Below are positions 51,110 to 60,010 of a stretch of DNA of 64,000 nt, in pieces. The position numbers and the translations under genes are program-made. The notes below the pieces were generated by a model that ran no database searches, was not told the origin of the DNA, and worked only from the letters and a program-made list of their open reading frames with translations. Position 1 is the stretch's first letter; every line of letters starts with the position of its first letter. Source of the stretch: Alkalicoccobacillus murimartini. GTDB taxonomy: Bacteria; Bacillota; Bacilli; Bacillales; Bacillaceae_D. The stretch covers positions 186,001 through 250,000 of the forward strand of contig NZ_JAUSUA010000003.1 in the NCBI RefSeq assembly GCF_030813245.1. The letters are read 5' to 3'.

Positions 51110-53230
51110 ATGGAAATGATTGCTGGCAGAAATGAACCTTGCCCATGTGGTAGTGGCAAGAAATATAAGAAATGCTGTATGAATAAACAACAGGTTGTGG
51201 ATATCAATCAAGCACGTGAAGAACGTATTGCACAACAAAAGCATCAACTAACAAAAAAAATACAAGCTTTTATGGATAAAAAGATTACATATAGTGCGTT
51301 TTTAAAGCTTCAATCAGAGTTTCACCAACGTTCAGAAAAGCGTGTCCCTGAGCAAATTGAAGAAGGGTATGTGAATTTCTGGCTTAATTTTTTCCGGGTT
51401 CATGATAATGGATTAAACGGCATTGATTGGTTCTTGAAAGAAGAAGCGCATCGATTGCAAACGGAAGAAAAAACGATGGCTGAACAATGGAGCACTCTTA
51501 AGCCTAGAATTGTTCAAGCTGTGAATGAAGAGGACAATCAGGTTGTATTTGAGGATATCTTCACAGAAGAAACATTTAAAATGGCAAAGGATACAGAGAA
51601 CCTTCCAACATTCCGACCGTGGTACGGAACGTTAGGTCTTATTGAATTCTTTGGAGATACTCCATGTTTTAACGGAGTGCGGATATTCCAGGGGCCTGAT
51701 CACATTGAGCGAAGCAAAGCAAAAGTGAACGAGTTATCAGCTGAACATGATATGAAGGTTGAAGAAATATTCATTCAGTATTTCCCAGAGATTCTTGGTG
51801 CGCTTTTAGAGAAGGAACAGGGAGTCGTTTCCGAAACTCAACAGTCAAATGCCCAAATCACTCTTGAAGCACATGTCACAGATGTTGAGTCGTTTGCAAC
51901 GATGTTAAAAGACAAAGATGAGTTTGTTGTCTATGACTGGCGCGAAGATCGTAAGCATTTAACGCAAGCTGAAAACTGGGCGGTATATAAGGATAGTATC
52001 ATTGACAGCGAAGTGTTGATGGCGGATGCTGTAGCGACCTTGGAATTTTCAGGAGAAGGCTTGAAGTATGTCACTCATACGAAAGAGAAAGCTGAACAAT
52101 TCAAAGCTTTATTGAATGATTACCCACAATACGTGGGAGCGTTAGAAGAATCAACAAGTCGCCAATTAAGCAGCGGAATGGCCTTTTCAAATAGCTTGCT
52201 TCAGATGACAGGGGAGGCGCCTGAATACTTCCCAATATATGCGCAGCGTGCAAAGGATATGGATTTAGGCCGTCCAATTCCAGCTCTTACACAGCATAGC
52301 ATCTATGAACTGATAGATAATGGGCGTTCTGAAGAAGCGGATATCTGGTTTAAACAGATTGAATACAATCTTTATGATCAAGTGATAACTAAGTATAAGA
52401 AGATGGATTTCACATTTGATATTAATCCGTTCCGTAAAGAAGCTGGATTATCTCCTTCTCCTTTTGTGACAAACAAAGAGAGCCGAGATTCAAGTATCAA
52501 ACCAATTTATTACCATGATAATCAATTTCTTTCAGTGAAAAAAGAAGATATAAATACCTATGAAGATCTTGGCTTCACTCCTGCTACAATTGATGCCTTT
52601 TACCACGATCCAATTCTTAGCTTCTTTAAGGAAAAAACGGATGGAAAAGGGGCAAGTACGGTAAGGAAATACCGGATGAGCCTTTATAATCTCCGTTACT
52701 CATTAGAAGTACAAAAGGTGACTGACTGGACTAACTGTACAAAAGCATTTTGGAGAAAACATCTTTTAATTGATCTATTTGAGGATGTTGTGATTAGTCA
52801 AACGCAAGTAAAAGACTTGCTTAGTACAATTAAGATGTTTACGAAATGGGTAGATAAAAAGCATGGTACAGATCTGCATGCGGATGCTGCGGCTGTTAGT
52901 GCAGAACTTGAGGCATCTTTAATTGAAGCTGTACAAGTCTATAATCTAACAACAGATTCTGGGCGTTTTACACTTAAAGCATTCCAAGAAGATGTTGATG
53001 CAGAAGCAGTAGGCGGCATCTACAAGGTTCAGTCTGTTGATACAGGAAATGTGGAGCTTCAATCTATTGATAGTAAAGAAGAATTTTCCATCACATTGCC
53101 GGATAAAGCACATCAGCTTGTTACGGAAGGGTTGTTGCTTGAAGCCGTTGTGACTAGAGATGAACAAAATCAGTTTCAACTAGTTAAGCTACTTAATGCC
53201 TACCCAAAAGAAGCACTGAACTACCTATAG
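51110..53230 (+). CDS. SEC-C motif protein
   Basis: ATG 51110 follows GAGGTG by 6 bases and opens with EMIAGRNEPCPCGSGKKYKK, a SEC-C zinc-binding motif; the longer frame from 50927 overlaps the terminator. SEC-C motifs also end SecA and bind zinc. The remaining roughly 680 residues are mostly helical and hydrophilic (about residues 30-600), with a short C-terminal beta-rich domain (about 620-706). There is no signal or membrane segment. The function is unknown; the protein is cytoplasmic and probably mediates protein interactions. Confidence 0.75.
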   Translation: MEMIAGRNEPCPCGSGKKYKKCCMNKQQVVDINQAREERIAQQKHQLTKKIQAFMDKKITYSAFLKLQSEFHQRSEKRVPEQIEEGYVNFWLNFFRVHDNGLNGIDWFLKEEAHRLQTEEKTMAEQWSTLKPRIVQAVNEEDNQVVFEDIFTEETFKMAKDTENLPTFRPWYGTLGLIEFFGDTPCFNGVRIFQGPDHIERSKAKVNELSAEHDMKVEEIFIQYFPEILGALLEKEQGVVSETQQSNAQITLEAHVTDVESFATMLKDKDEFVVYDWREDRKHLTQAENWAVYKDSIIDSEVLMADAVATLEFSGEGLKYVTHTKEKAEQFKALLNDYPQYVGALEESTSRQLSSGMAFSNSLLQMTGEAPEYFPIYAQRAKDMDLGRPIPALTQHSIYELIDNGRSEEADIWFKQIEYNLYDQVITKYKKMDFTFDINPFRKEAGLSPSPFVTNKESRDSSIKPIYYHDNQFLSVKKEDINTYEDLGFTPATIDAFYHDPILSFFKEKTDGKGASTVRKYRMSLYNLRYSLEVQKVTDWTNCTKAFWRKHLLIDLFEDVVISQTQVKDLLSTIKMFTKWVDKKHGTDLHADAAAVSAELEASLIEAVQVYNLTTDSGRFTLKAFQEDVDAEAVGGIYKVQSVDTGNVELQSIDSKEEFSITLPDKAHQLVTEGLLLEAVVTRDEQNQFQLVKLLNAYPKEALNYL

Positions 53231-53290
53231 GAAATAATTAGTGCTTGTCAGAATCAAAAGGATCTGTTATTGTTTGAACACAACCTAATA

Positions 53291-53455
53291 TTCTTATTAA
53301 GAGGAGCAGAGGGACTGGCCTGATGACGCTTCAGCAACCCCGCCATGGCGGAAGGTGCTAATTCCTGCAGGAGAAGATCCTGGATGATAAGAGCTGAATG
53401 ACTTACTAAACCATTTCAACCCTCTTATTCATATTGAATAAGGGGGTTTTCTTAT
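53291..53455 (+). ncRNA. SAM-I (S-box) riboswitch with terminator
   Basis: The leader has the S-box core in order: GAGCAGAGGGACTGGCC, then GATGACGCTTCAGCAACC, the GGCGGAAGGTGCTAATTCC segment, and GATGATAAGAGCTGAATGA closing P1. The terminator CCCTCTTATTC/GAATAAGGGGG is at 53420-53455. SAM binding should favour termination ahead of metN, so the methionine importer is made only when SAM is scarce. Confidence 0.93.
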
Positions 53456-53555
53456 TTTATTTCGTTCTTATAAAAGGACAGGGGTCACTAATTGGGAATA
53501 AAACCAAGTAAAGGTATAAGTTTAGTTTTAAATGAAGTGAAAGGTAGGGAGTCCG

Positions 53556-54584
53556 TTGATTGAATTTAAAAATGTAAGCAAACTATTTAAAACAAACGAA
53601 CGAGAAGTTAAAGCTCTTGATCAGGTAAACCTTTTTGTTGATGAAGGGCAAATTTCAGGTGTAATCGGATTTAGTGGCGCTGGAAAAAGTACATTAATTC
53701 GTAGTGTGAATCTCTTGGAGCGTCCAACAGAAGGGGAAGTCATTGTAAACGGACAAACCTTAACATCATTAAAGGGTGGACAACTACAAAAAGCAAAGCG
53801 AAATATTGGCATGATCTTTCAGCATTTTAACCTACTGCAATCCAAAACGGTGTTTGAAAATGTAGCTGTACCGCTTCGCCTTGTGCGAACACCAAATGCA
53901 AAATTAAAAGAACGTGTGCAGGAACTGCTTGAATTTGTAGGGTTGTCTGATAAAGCATCCAGTTATCCAGAACAACTTTCTGGTGGTCAGAAGCAAAGAA
54001 TTGGTATTGCCCGAGCTTTGGCATCAAATCCCGCTGTACTCCTTTGCGATGAGGCCACATCTGCACTAGATCCTGAAACAACTAGTTCGATTTTGCAGCT
54101 TCTCAAACGTGTGAATAAAGAATTTAACGTAACGATTTTGATTATTACACATGAGATGGGTGTCATTCGGGAAATCTGTGATCGGGTTGCGGTAATGGAG
54201 GAAGGAAGAATTATTGAAGAGGGAACGGTACTCGATATTTTTTCCAAACCACAGCACCAGACAACAAAGAATTTTGTTCGTTCTGTTTTTAAGGATCAAA
54301 TACCTGCCAGTGTAAGGAGAATTCTTGAAAGAGGCTCAGAAAAAACGAGAATCTACAAAATTGAGTTTATTGGAGAGTCATCAGGAAAACCTCTTTTGTC
54401 TGAGCTAGTCAGGAGATTTGATGTAGATGTTAACGTTCTATTTGGAAATATAACAGAGATTCAAGATACTCCGTTTGGTAGCTTAACTGTTGAGGTACAA
54501 GGAGATCCAGCATCGCTTGAATCTGCCTTTCGTTTTATGAAAGAAAAAGATCTATTGGTATCGGAGGTGAAGCTTGATGCTTGA
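53556..54584 (+). CDS. metN: Methionine ABC transporter ATPase
   Basis: A TTG start follows AAGGTAGGG. The 342-residue protein is the ATPase of the MetNIQ importer: Walker A GFSGAGKSTL (about residues 36-45), LSGGQKQRIGIARAL signature (about 139-153), DEATSALDP as Walker B, and a C-terminal NIL regulatory domain (about 265-340) through which methionine inhibits transport. It is the first gene of metNIQ behind a SAM riboswitch and overlaps metI by eight bases. Confidence 0.95.
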   Translation: MIEFKNVSKLFKTNEREVKALDQVNLFVDEGQISGVIGFSGAGKSTLIRSVNLLERPTEGEVIVNGQTLTSLKGGQLQKAKRNIGMIFQHFNLLQSKTVFENVAVPLRLVRTPNAKLKERVQELLEFVGLSDKASSYPEQLSGGQKQRIGIARALASNPAVLLCDEATSALDPETTSSILQLLKRVNKEFNVTILIITHEMGVIREICDRVAVMEEGRIIEEGTVLDIFSKPQHQTTKNFVRSVFKDQIPASVRRILERGSEKTRIYKIEFIGESSGKPLLSELVRRFDVDVNVLFGNITEIQDTPFGSLTVEVQGDPASLESAFRFMKEKDLLVSEVKLDA

Positions 54585-55257
54585 ACGTCTGCCAGAGTCG
54601 ATTAGGCCAAATATTTCAACGGATATACTTCTTACCTCCCTATATGAAACGTTATATATGGTATTTCTATCTTTAGTCTTTTCAGCCATCCTGGGTATTT
54701 TGCTTGGGGTTGTGCTTGTTGTAACACGTAAGGGACATATTCTGGAGTGTGCTTGGGTCTTTAATCTGTTGAATCCAATCATTAATATTCTACGATCCAT
54801 TCCATTTATCATTTTGATGGTTGCTATCATTCCATTTACAAGATGGATCGTCGGAAGTGCTGTAGGCATGGAGGCAGCAGTAGTACCTCTTGTCGTATAT
54901 GCTGCACCATATATTGCTCGATTAATCGAAAATTCACTCCTAGAAGTAGATCCTGGAATCATTGAAGCCGCTGATTCCATGGGGGCTTCAAAAGCCCAGA
55001 TCATCTTTCGCTTTTTACTACCAGAAGCCAAGGGGTCATTAATTCTAAGCATTACAACAGCCACCATTGGTTTGGTGGGGGCTACCGCTATGGCTGGAGC
55101 TATCGGAGCTGGTGGGATTGGAAATGTAGCTATCACTTACGGCTACCAACGTTTTGACGATGCCACTATGGTGATTACAGTCGTGCTGCTAATTGTTATG
55201 GTTCAAGGTTTGCAGTCGCTGGGTAATATACTCGCAAGAAATTCTAGAAGAAGATAA
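54577..55257 (+). CDS. metI: Methionine ABC transporter permease
   Basis: ATG 54577 has GGAGGTG 7 bases upstream inside the end of metN; a TTG just before it is less likely. The 226-residue protein has five membrane segments and the EAA loop EAADSMGASKAQIIFRFLLPE (about residues 130-150; shown across its core EAADSMGASK) that contacts MetN. It is the channel subunit of MetNIQ. It ends 22 bases before metQ. Confidence 0.94.
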   Translation: MLERLPESIRPNISTDILLTSLYETLYMVFLSLVFSAILGILLGVVLVVTRKGHILECAWVFNLLNPIINILRSIPFIILMVAIIPFTRWIVGSAVGMEAAVVPLVVYAAPYIARLIENSLLEVDPGIIEAADSMGASKAQIIFRFLLPEAKGSLILSITTATIGLVGATAMAGAIGAGGIGNVAITYGYQRFDDATMVITVVLLIVMVQGLQSLGNILARNSRRR

Positions 55258-55279
55258 AAAGAAAAGGTGGAGAGAGTTT

Positions 55280-56149
55280 ATGAAACAATCATTCAAACTA
55301 ATCGTAGCAGGACTAGGTGTGCTAGCATTAACAGCATGCGGACAAGGAAATGATGATAACGCAAGCGGAGATACAGAGGGATATAGCAAAGATAATCCGG
55401 TTGATATAAAAATCGGGATCTCAGGTACGGATTCACGCCAGTGGGACTTTATTTCTGGTATTGCTGAAGAAGAAGGCATTAACATCGATATTGTTAGCTT
55501 TAATGATTATGTACAACCCAACCAAGCATTGGCTGATGGAGATCTAGACGCAAATGCGTTCCAAACTGTCTCATACTTTGACAACTTCAGAGAAGAGAAT
55601 AATCTAGATTTGGAAGCTATTGGAACTACAATACTTGCGCCACTAGGTGTCTATTCTGATAAATATGACTCTGTTGAGGAGATTCCTGATGGAGCTGAAA
55701 TTTTAATAGCAAATGAAGTTACAAACCAAGCGCGTAATCTAATGCTTTTACAAGAAGCTGGATTAATTGAGCTTGAGGATGACTTTGGCGTGACAAGTGG
55801 GTTGGATCAAATTAAGGACAATCCAAAGAACCTTACACTAACGGAAGTTGTTCCTGCTAATGCACCACGATTAATGCAGGATGTGGATGCGGCAGTAATC
55901 AACAACGGAATTGCTGTTGATGCAGGACTAAACCCAACAGATGATCCACTTGCACGTGAAGATGAGACAGCAACACCATACATTAACATCATCGCTGCAC
56001 GTACAGATAATGCAGATGATCCAGCGCTACAACGTATCGTGGAGATCTATCAGACAGATGAAGTAAAAGAATTTATTATTGATGAATACCAAGGAGCCAC
56101 AATCCCAACGTATATCACGTTAGATGAATTAAATGAATATCCACGTTAA
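55280..56149 (+). CDS. metQ: Methionine-binding lipoprotein
   Basis: The start is ATG 55280, 5-7 bases after a GGTGGAGAG site. The 289-residue protein has a lipobox LTAC at about residues 16-19 and the NlpA/MetQ fold: VDIKIGISGTDSRQWDF, FNDYVQPNQALADGDLDANAF and a GATIPTY end. It captures D- or L-methionine for MetNI. A frame from 55193 would overlap metI and is rejected. Confidence 0.94.
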   Translation: MKQSFKLIVAGLGVLALTACGQGNDDNASGDTEGYSKDNPVDIKIGISGTDSRQWDFISGIAEEEGINIDIVSFNDYVQPNQALADGDLDANAFQTVSYFDNFREENNLDLEAIGTTILAPLGVYSDKYDSVEEIPDGAEILIANEVTNQARNLMLLQEAGLIELEDDFGVTSGLDQIKDNPKNLTLTEVVPANAPRLMQDVDAAVINNGIAVDAGLNPTDDPLAREDETATPYINIIAARTDNADDPALQRIVEIYQTDEVKEFIIDEYQGATIPTYITLDELNEYPR

Positions 56150-56163
56150 TAAATAGGTGGAGG

Positions 56164-56196
56164 AAAAGGTGTCTGTGCGCAGGCATCTTTTTTTTA
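56164..56196 (+). terminator. Terminator of metNIQ
   Basis: AAGGTGTCTG pairs with CAGGCATCTT (G-U pairs allowed) around a tight loop, followed by eight Ts, shortly after metQ. Confidence 0.85.
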
Positions 56197-56293
56197 TGTC
56201 AGAACCTCATTCAAAAGATGTAGACATAATCAACCAAATGAATCGTTGAAAAATGGAGTTACTATAGTAAATTAAAAAGAAAGGAGTGGTCTT

Positions 56294-57109
56294 ATGAAGA
56301 AAAAGACGATGATGAAGTATACACAAATTATGAATATAGAGATCAAACCACCAACATTTCACTATCTACAGGACCTCTGTAAGGCACACTTACACACCTT
56401 TGCATTTGAAAATATAAGCAAATTATATTCTATTCAAAAGGGTGAACGATGGATTCCTTCTGCAGAACATTTTATAGAGAACTACTTGAACTATCAGTTC
56501 GGAGGAACGTGTTTCACGCTAAATTCAACGTTCATGCAGCTACTAACTGAGCTTGGATTTGATTGTTCTCTTGTTAAGCTTGGTCAAACTCATCTTGCTA
56601 TCATCGTTCAACTAGATCATCAAGCATATTATGTAGACGTAGGCTCCACTGCCCCCATATTTGAACCAATAAATTTAGATTTAGAAGCCAATACGGAGAG
56701 ACGTTTTGGAAAGGAGAAAATGGAAATCACCAAATCGGGGAATCAATTTGAATACATTCGATGGGTGAACGGTCAGAATCGGGATATGCAATGGACGTTC
56801 ACGATGAATGAAGAAATTGAATTGGAACATTTCAAACCAATTTATGAAAAGTCCATTCAACCAGGAACGCCATTTATGAAAATTCTTCGGTGCCAATTAT
56901 GGCAAACGGATCAAGGGAGGTCTTTATCGCTTCTAAATAATCTGTTTACAATAAGATATCCAGATGGAGGGGACACGAATGTTACATTATCAACTGTGTA
57001 TGACATTAAACAAGTGCTTGAAACGGAATTTAGATTAGGTAAACTGCCTGTTCGGGAGGCAGTAGAAGAGTTAGAAAGGCTAGGAATTGATGTGTTTGAG
57101 AAAGCTTAA
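56294..57109 (+). CDS. nat: Arylamine N-acetyltransferase
   Basis: The 271-residue protein has the full NAT catalytic triad: Cys in GGTCFTLN (about residue 76), His in GQTHLAI (about 101) and Asp in YYVDVGS (about 116). HTFAFENI near residue 36 is also conserved. NATs move an acetyl group from acetyl-CoA to arylamines and hydrazines by a Cys thioester. AAAGGAGTGG precedes the start. It is a single gene, convergent with a small membrane protein. Confidence 0.9.
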   Translation: MKKKTMMKYTQIMNIEIKPPTFHYLQDLCKAHLHTFAFENISKLYSIQKGERWIPSAEHFIENYLNYQFGGTCFTLNSTFMQLLTELGFDCSLVKLGQTHLAIIVQLDHQAYYVDVGSTAPIFEPINLDLEANTERRFGKEKMEITKSGNQFEYIRWVNGQNRDMQWTFTMNEEIELEHFKPIYEKSIQPGTPFMKILRCQLWQTDQGRSLSLLNNLFTIRYPDGGDTNVTLSTVYDIKQVLETEFRLGKLPVREAVEELERLGIDVFEKA

Positions 57110-57112
57110 CCA

Positions 57113-57152
57113 CTAAAAAAAACCGAATCAAGCACGCAGCTTTGATCCGGTT
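57113..57152. terminator. Bidirectional terminator
   Basis: AACCGAATCAA pairs with TTTGATCCGGTT across a CACGC-containing loop. An A run precedes it, so it terminates well on the minus strand and less so on the plus strand. Confidence 0.75.
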
Positions 57153-57158
57153 CGTGGT

Positions 57159-57353
57159 TTACTTCTTGTTTCTCTCGTGTTCATCCTTAGTTTCTTTCCA
57201 TCTCGTTAAAAAGATACTAACAAGTACAATGGTTGCAAGGACAATTAACAAGGTTGGAGAAATGTTAATTACACCTGTAATTTGTAGAATGGCTAGTACA
57301 AGAAGTACCAGGTTCATTGCAATACGAATGGATCGGATGATTGTCATACTCAT
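57159..57353 (-). CDS. Small two-segment membrane protein
   Basis: The 64-residue protein has two membrane segments (about residues 10-28 and 32-52) and a charged tail ending RWKETKDEHERNKK. AGGTG lies 8 bases before the ATG. Similar short membrane proteins are widespread in Bacillaceae without known role. It is convergent with nat and shares its terminator. Confidence 0.65.
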   Translation of the reverse strand: MSMTIIRSIRIAMNLVLLVLAILQITGVINISPTLLIVLATIVLVSIFLTRWKETKDEHERNKK

Positions 57354-57478
57354 GGTGTGTCACCTCTTTGTTTATGCTTCTTCTCATACTATAAAACAAC
57401 ATACGCTTGTTTACCAGCTCTACAAATGAAGTGTGGGTTCTTAAATAGTAGGGTACTTTACTAAGAGAGGTGAGTACG

Positions 57479-57925
57479 ATGAGCTACTATGATACGATTG
57501 ATTTTGAGAATACAGATTTTCGCAAAGAGCCACACAAATATAAAGTCGGGCGCGGCGAACAAGGAGTTTTGATGATTGAGCCGTATAAGGGTGAGATTCT
57601 CCCTAATTGGCGATTTAAAACGCCAGATATTGCACAGGAATCATCCGACGCAATTTACCAGCAATTCTGTGAGTATAAAAAGCAGGATGATTTTGTTGGC
57701 ATGGATATGGCTCGTAAATTTTTACAAATGGGGTATACACGTGCAAGACGCTATGCCAACTACCCAGGAGGCAAAAAATACAACAAAGATGGCGAACTAA
57801 ATGAACGAGATATTGATGAGACCAAAGCAAAGTCTGCCGAAATCTTTGAAGAAAAATGGATTCTTGTCCGTGAAGATGAAGAATACCTAGAAAAGAAAAA
57901 AGCGCATCAAAAAAAATACGGATAA
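57479..57925 (+). CDS. DUF4385 family protein
   Basis: ATG 57479 follows GAGAGGTG by 6 bases; GTG 57470 lies within that site. The 148-residue protein, beginning MSYYDTIDFENTDFRKEP, fits the DUF4385 family (SDAIYQQFCEYKKQDDFVGM, MARKFLQMGYTRARRYANYP). It is hydrophilic and helical with many Lys and Glu. The function is unknown; the family occurs in bacteria and phages. It precedes a DUF3006 gene by 16 bp, probably one operon. Confidence 0.78.
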   Translation: MSYYDTIDFENTDFRKEPHKYKVGRGEQGVLMIEPYKGEILPNWRFKTPDIAQESSDAIYQQFCEYKKQDDFVGMDMARKFLQMGYTRARRYANYPGGKKYNKDGELNERDIDETKAKSAEIFEEKWILVREDEEYLEKKKAHQKKYG

Positions 57926-57941
57926 GGACAGAGGTGTTTGT

Positions 57942-58205
57942 TTGGAGAAGGCTGTGATAGATCGTTTTGAGGATCAAAACCATGCGGTGTTGTTGGTTGG
58001 AAAAGATGAAAAAGAATATCATGTGAGTCGAACATCCCTACCTGATGATGTTAAGGAAGGAAACCATTTGTTCGTTGTCCTAGAAAACGAACAAGTGATT
58101 TCTGTGGAGTTAGATAAGGAAACGACAACAGAGGCAGTTAATCGAATTGGTAATAAAATGGACAAATTAAGAGAGATGAAAAGGATGAAAAGACGCGCTA
58201 AATAA
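57942..58205 (+). CDS. DUF3006 family protein
   Basis: TTG 57942 follows GAGGTG. The 87-residue protein has the short beta-barrel-like DUF3006 core, KAVIDRFEDQNHAVLLVG, with VSRTSLPDDVKEGNHLFV, and a long basic C-terminal helix (KMDKLREMKRMKRR) that could contact nucleic acid. In many genomes DUF3006 lies near DUF4385-type or ComEC-like genes, but the function is not known. A terminator follows. Confidence 0.75.
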   Translation: MEKAVIDRFEDQNHAVLLVGKDEKEYHVSRTSLPDDVKEGNHLFVVLENEQVISVELDKETTTEAVNRIGNKMDKLREMKRMKRRAK

Positions 58206-58239
58206 AGGCTTTCTGTCAAAAAAACAGAAGGCTTTTTTG
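58205..58239 (+). terminator. Intrinsic terminator
   Basis: GGCTTTCTG pairs with CAGAAGGCT (two G-U pairs), with a poly-A loop and six Ts, right after the DUF3006 stop. Confidence 0.8.
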
Positions 58240-58412
58240 TCGTGGGTCAAAAAAGTATTACGTTGTAAGAAAGTATTAAGAAGAGCTGTAAGTACTGTCA
58301 TAGTAAGATTTATTAGAACAAAAATTAGCTATTGTCTGGAAATGCAGCAGAACCTATATTAAAAGGGCAGAGGGGAAAGTGGCTGCGAAAATGAGAGGGG
58401 GACGTTTGAGAT

Positions 58413-59930
58413 ATGAAGAAAAAGAATACTAAAACCAAAGTAAGCTTGTCCTTATTAAGTGCAGGGATGTTACTCCTTGTTGGCTGTAGCGAGGAAGGAA
58501 GCTCAGGTAATAATGGAGAAGATGGTTCTGCCATTGAAACAATTGACATTATGACGATGAGTTATACACCAGAGCCTCCACAAAATGATAGCCCTGTTAT
58601 AAAAGAACTTGAAGAGTTAACCGGTAAAAAGATGAATATGTTATTTGTCCCTTCAACTACGTATGGTGATCGGTTTAATGTCACTCTGGCATCTGGAAGC
58701 TTGCCACATGTGATGTTAGGTGATAAAAGTCCAAGCTACATTAGCGCAGTAAGGGACGGAGCATTTTGGGATCTAACAGATTATCTAGATGACTATGAAA
58801 ACTTAAAGATAAACGACATTGTAAAAGAAAATGTATCAATTGAAGGTCGGATTTATGGAATTCCGAGGGCAAGGCCACTTGGAAGAAATGCAGTTGTTAT
58901 CAGGAAAGACTGGCTAGAGAATGTAGGCATGGATATGCCAGAAACAATCGATGACTTTTACGATGTTCTGAAAGCGTTTACAGAAGACGACCCTGATGGA
59001 AATGGTGAAAATGATACGTATGGTATGGCGATTTCTGAGCACGAAGAGCCGTGGAATATCATGCAGACGTGGTTTGGTGCACCAAATAAGTGGGGCTTTG
59101 ATGATAATGGAGAGTTAATTCCCGACTTCACAACGGATGAGTATCGCGAAGCATTAGAATGGTTTAATCAAATTTATGATGAAGGCCTCATTAACGAAGA
59201 CTTTGCCATTATGGATCCAACTCAATGGACTAACCCAATGATTAATGAAGAAGTAGGAATAATAGTGGACGTAGCCGATACGGCAGGTAGGCTTCATAAA
59301 GCAATGGTCGATAAAGACCCTGAATTAGATGATGTTCTTGATGTATTTGGTGCTGTAAGTGGTGATCATGGTCTAGTGACTAAGCCCACCACAGGCTATC
59401 ACAGCGTGTTCTCTATCTCAACCACTTCTGTTAAGTCAGAAGAAGAGTTGAAAGAGGTGCTGGCTTTCCTTAATGATTTGAACTCTGAGGAAGCACAGAA
59501 CTTAACGATTAACGGCATAGAAGGCGTTCATTATGAATTAGAAAATGGGGAACTTAACGATCTTACCGTTGATGATGAAAAATCGAGAAATGAGTTTCAA
59601 GATTTGAACCAAATACAAATGTATCTTCCTGAAGAAAAGTTCCATAAACCAGAACAAACAGATCTAGCCATTCGATCACAAGAAGTGATGATCGAGAACG
59701 AAGATATAGTTCTCCCGGATCCTGCTTATCCACTTGTATCTAAAATCTATGCTCAAAGAGGTCAACAGCTAGATAATATTATTGGGGATGCCCGAATTAA
59801 ATACATTATTGGTGAGCTTGATGATGCAGGATTTGAAGATGCAATTGACACATGGATGAGTTCAGGCGGAGAAGATTACGTAAAAGAAATAAATGAACTT
59901 TATAAAGAAGCTCAGTCAGTTAAGGAATAG
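58413..59930 (+). CDS. LplA-like sugar-binding lipoprotein
   Basis: The 505-residue protein has a lipobox (LLVGC, about residues 22-26), a Gly/Ser/Asn linker and a family-1 sugar-binding fold. TGKKMNMLFVPSTTYGDRFN and WFGAPNKWGFDDNGELIPDF are typical of LplA/YtcQ proteins. It delivers a saccharide, often a uronic-acid or oligosaccharide, to the LplB/LplC permeases encoded downstream. A hairpin between it and lplB probably adjusts their ratio. The precise sugar is unknown. Confidence 0.9.
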   Translation: MKKKNTKTKVSLSLLSAGMLLLVGCSEEGSSGNNGEDGSAIETIDIMTMSYTPEPPQNDSPVIKELEELTGKKMNMLFVPSTTYGDRFNVTLASGSLPHVMLGDKSPSYISAVRDGAFWDLTDYLDDYENLKINDIVKENVSIEGRIYGIPRARPLGRNAVVIRKDWLENVGMDMPETIDDFYDVLKAFTEDDPDGNGENDTYGMAISEHEEPWNIMQTWFGAPNKWGFDDNGELIPDFTTDEYREALEWFNQIYDEGLINEDFAIMDPTQWTNPMINEEVGIIVDVADTAGRLHKAMVDKDPELDDVLDVFGAVSGDHGLVTKPTTGYHSVFSISTTSVKSEEELKEVLAFLNDLNSEEAQNLTINGIEGVHYELENGELNDLTVDDEKSRNEFQDLNQIQMYLPEEKFHKPEQTDLAIRSQEVMIENEDIVLPDPAYPLVSKIYAQRGQQLDNIIGDARIKYIIGELDDAGFEDAIDTWMSSGGEDYVKEINELYKEAQSVKE

Positions 59931-59940
59931 TAGAAAATCT

Positions 59941-59976
59941 AAGGGCACAGCTTCGCAAAGTCGTTCTGTGCTCTTT
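59941..59976 (+). terminator. Partial terminator or processing hairpin between SBP and permeases
   Basis: AAGGGCACAG pairs with CTGTGCTCTT across a 14-base loop, followed by only a weak T run. Such intercistronic hairpins raise the level of binding protein over permeases in many sugar operons. Confidence 0.6.
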
Positions 59977-60010
59977 GACCTTTTTACAGGTGGAATAATG
60001 GAGGTGGACA

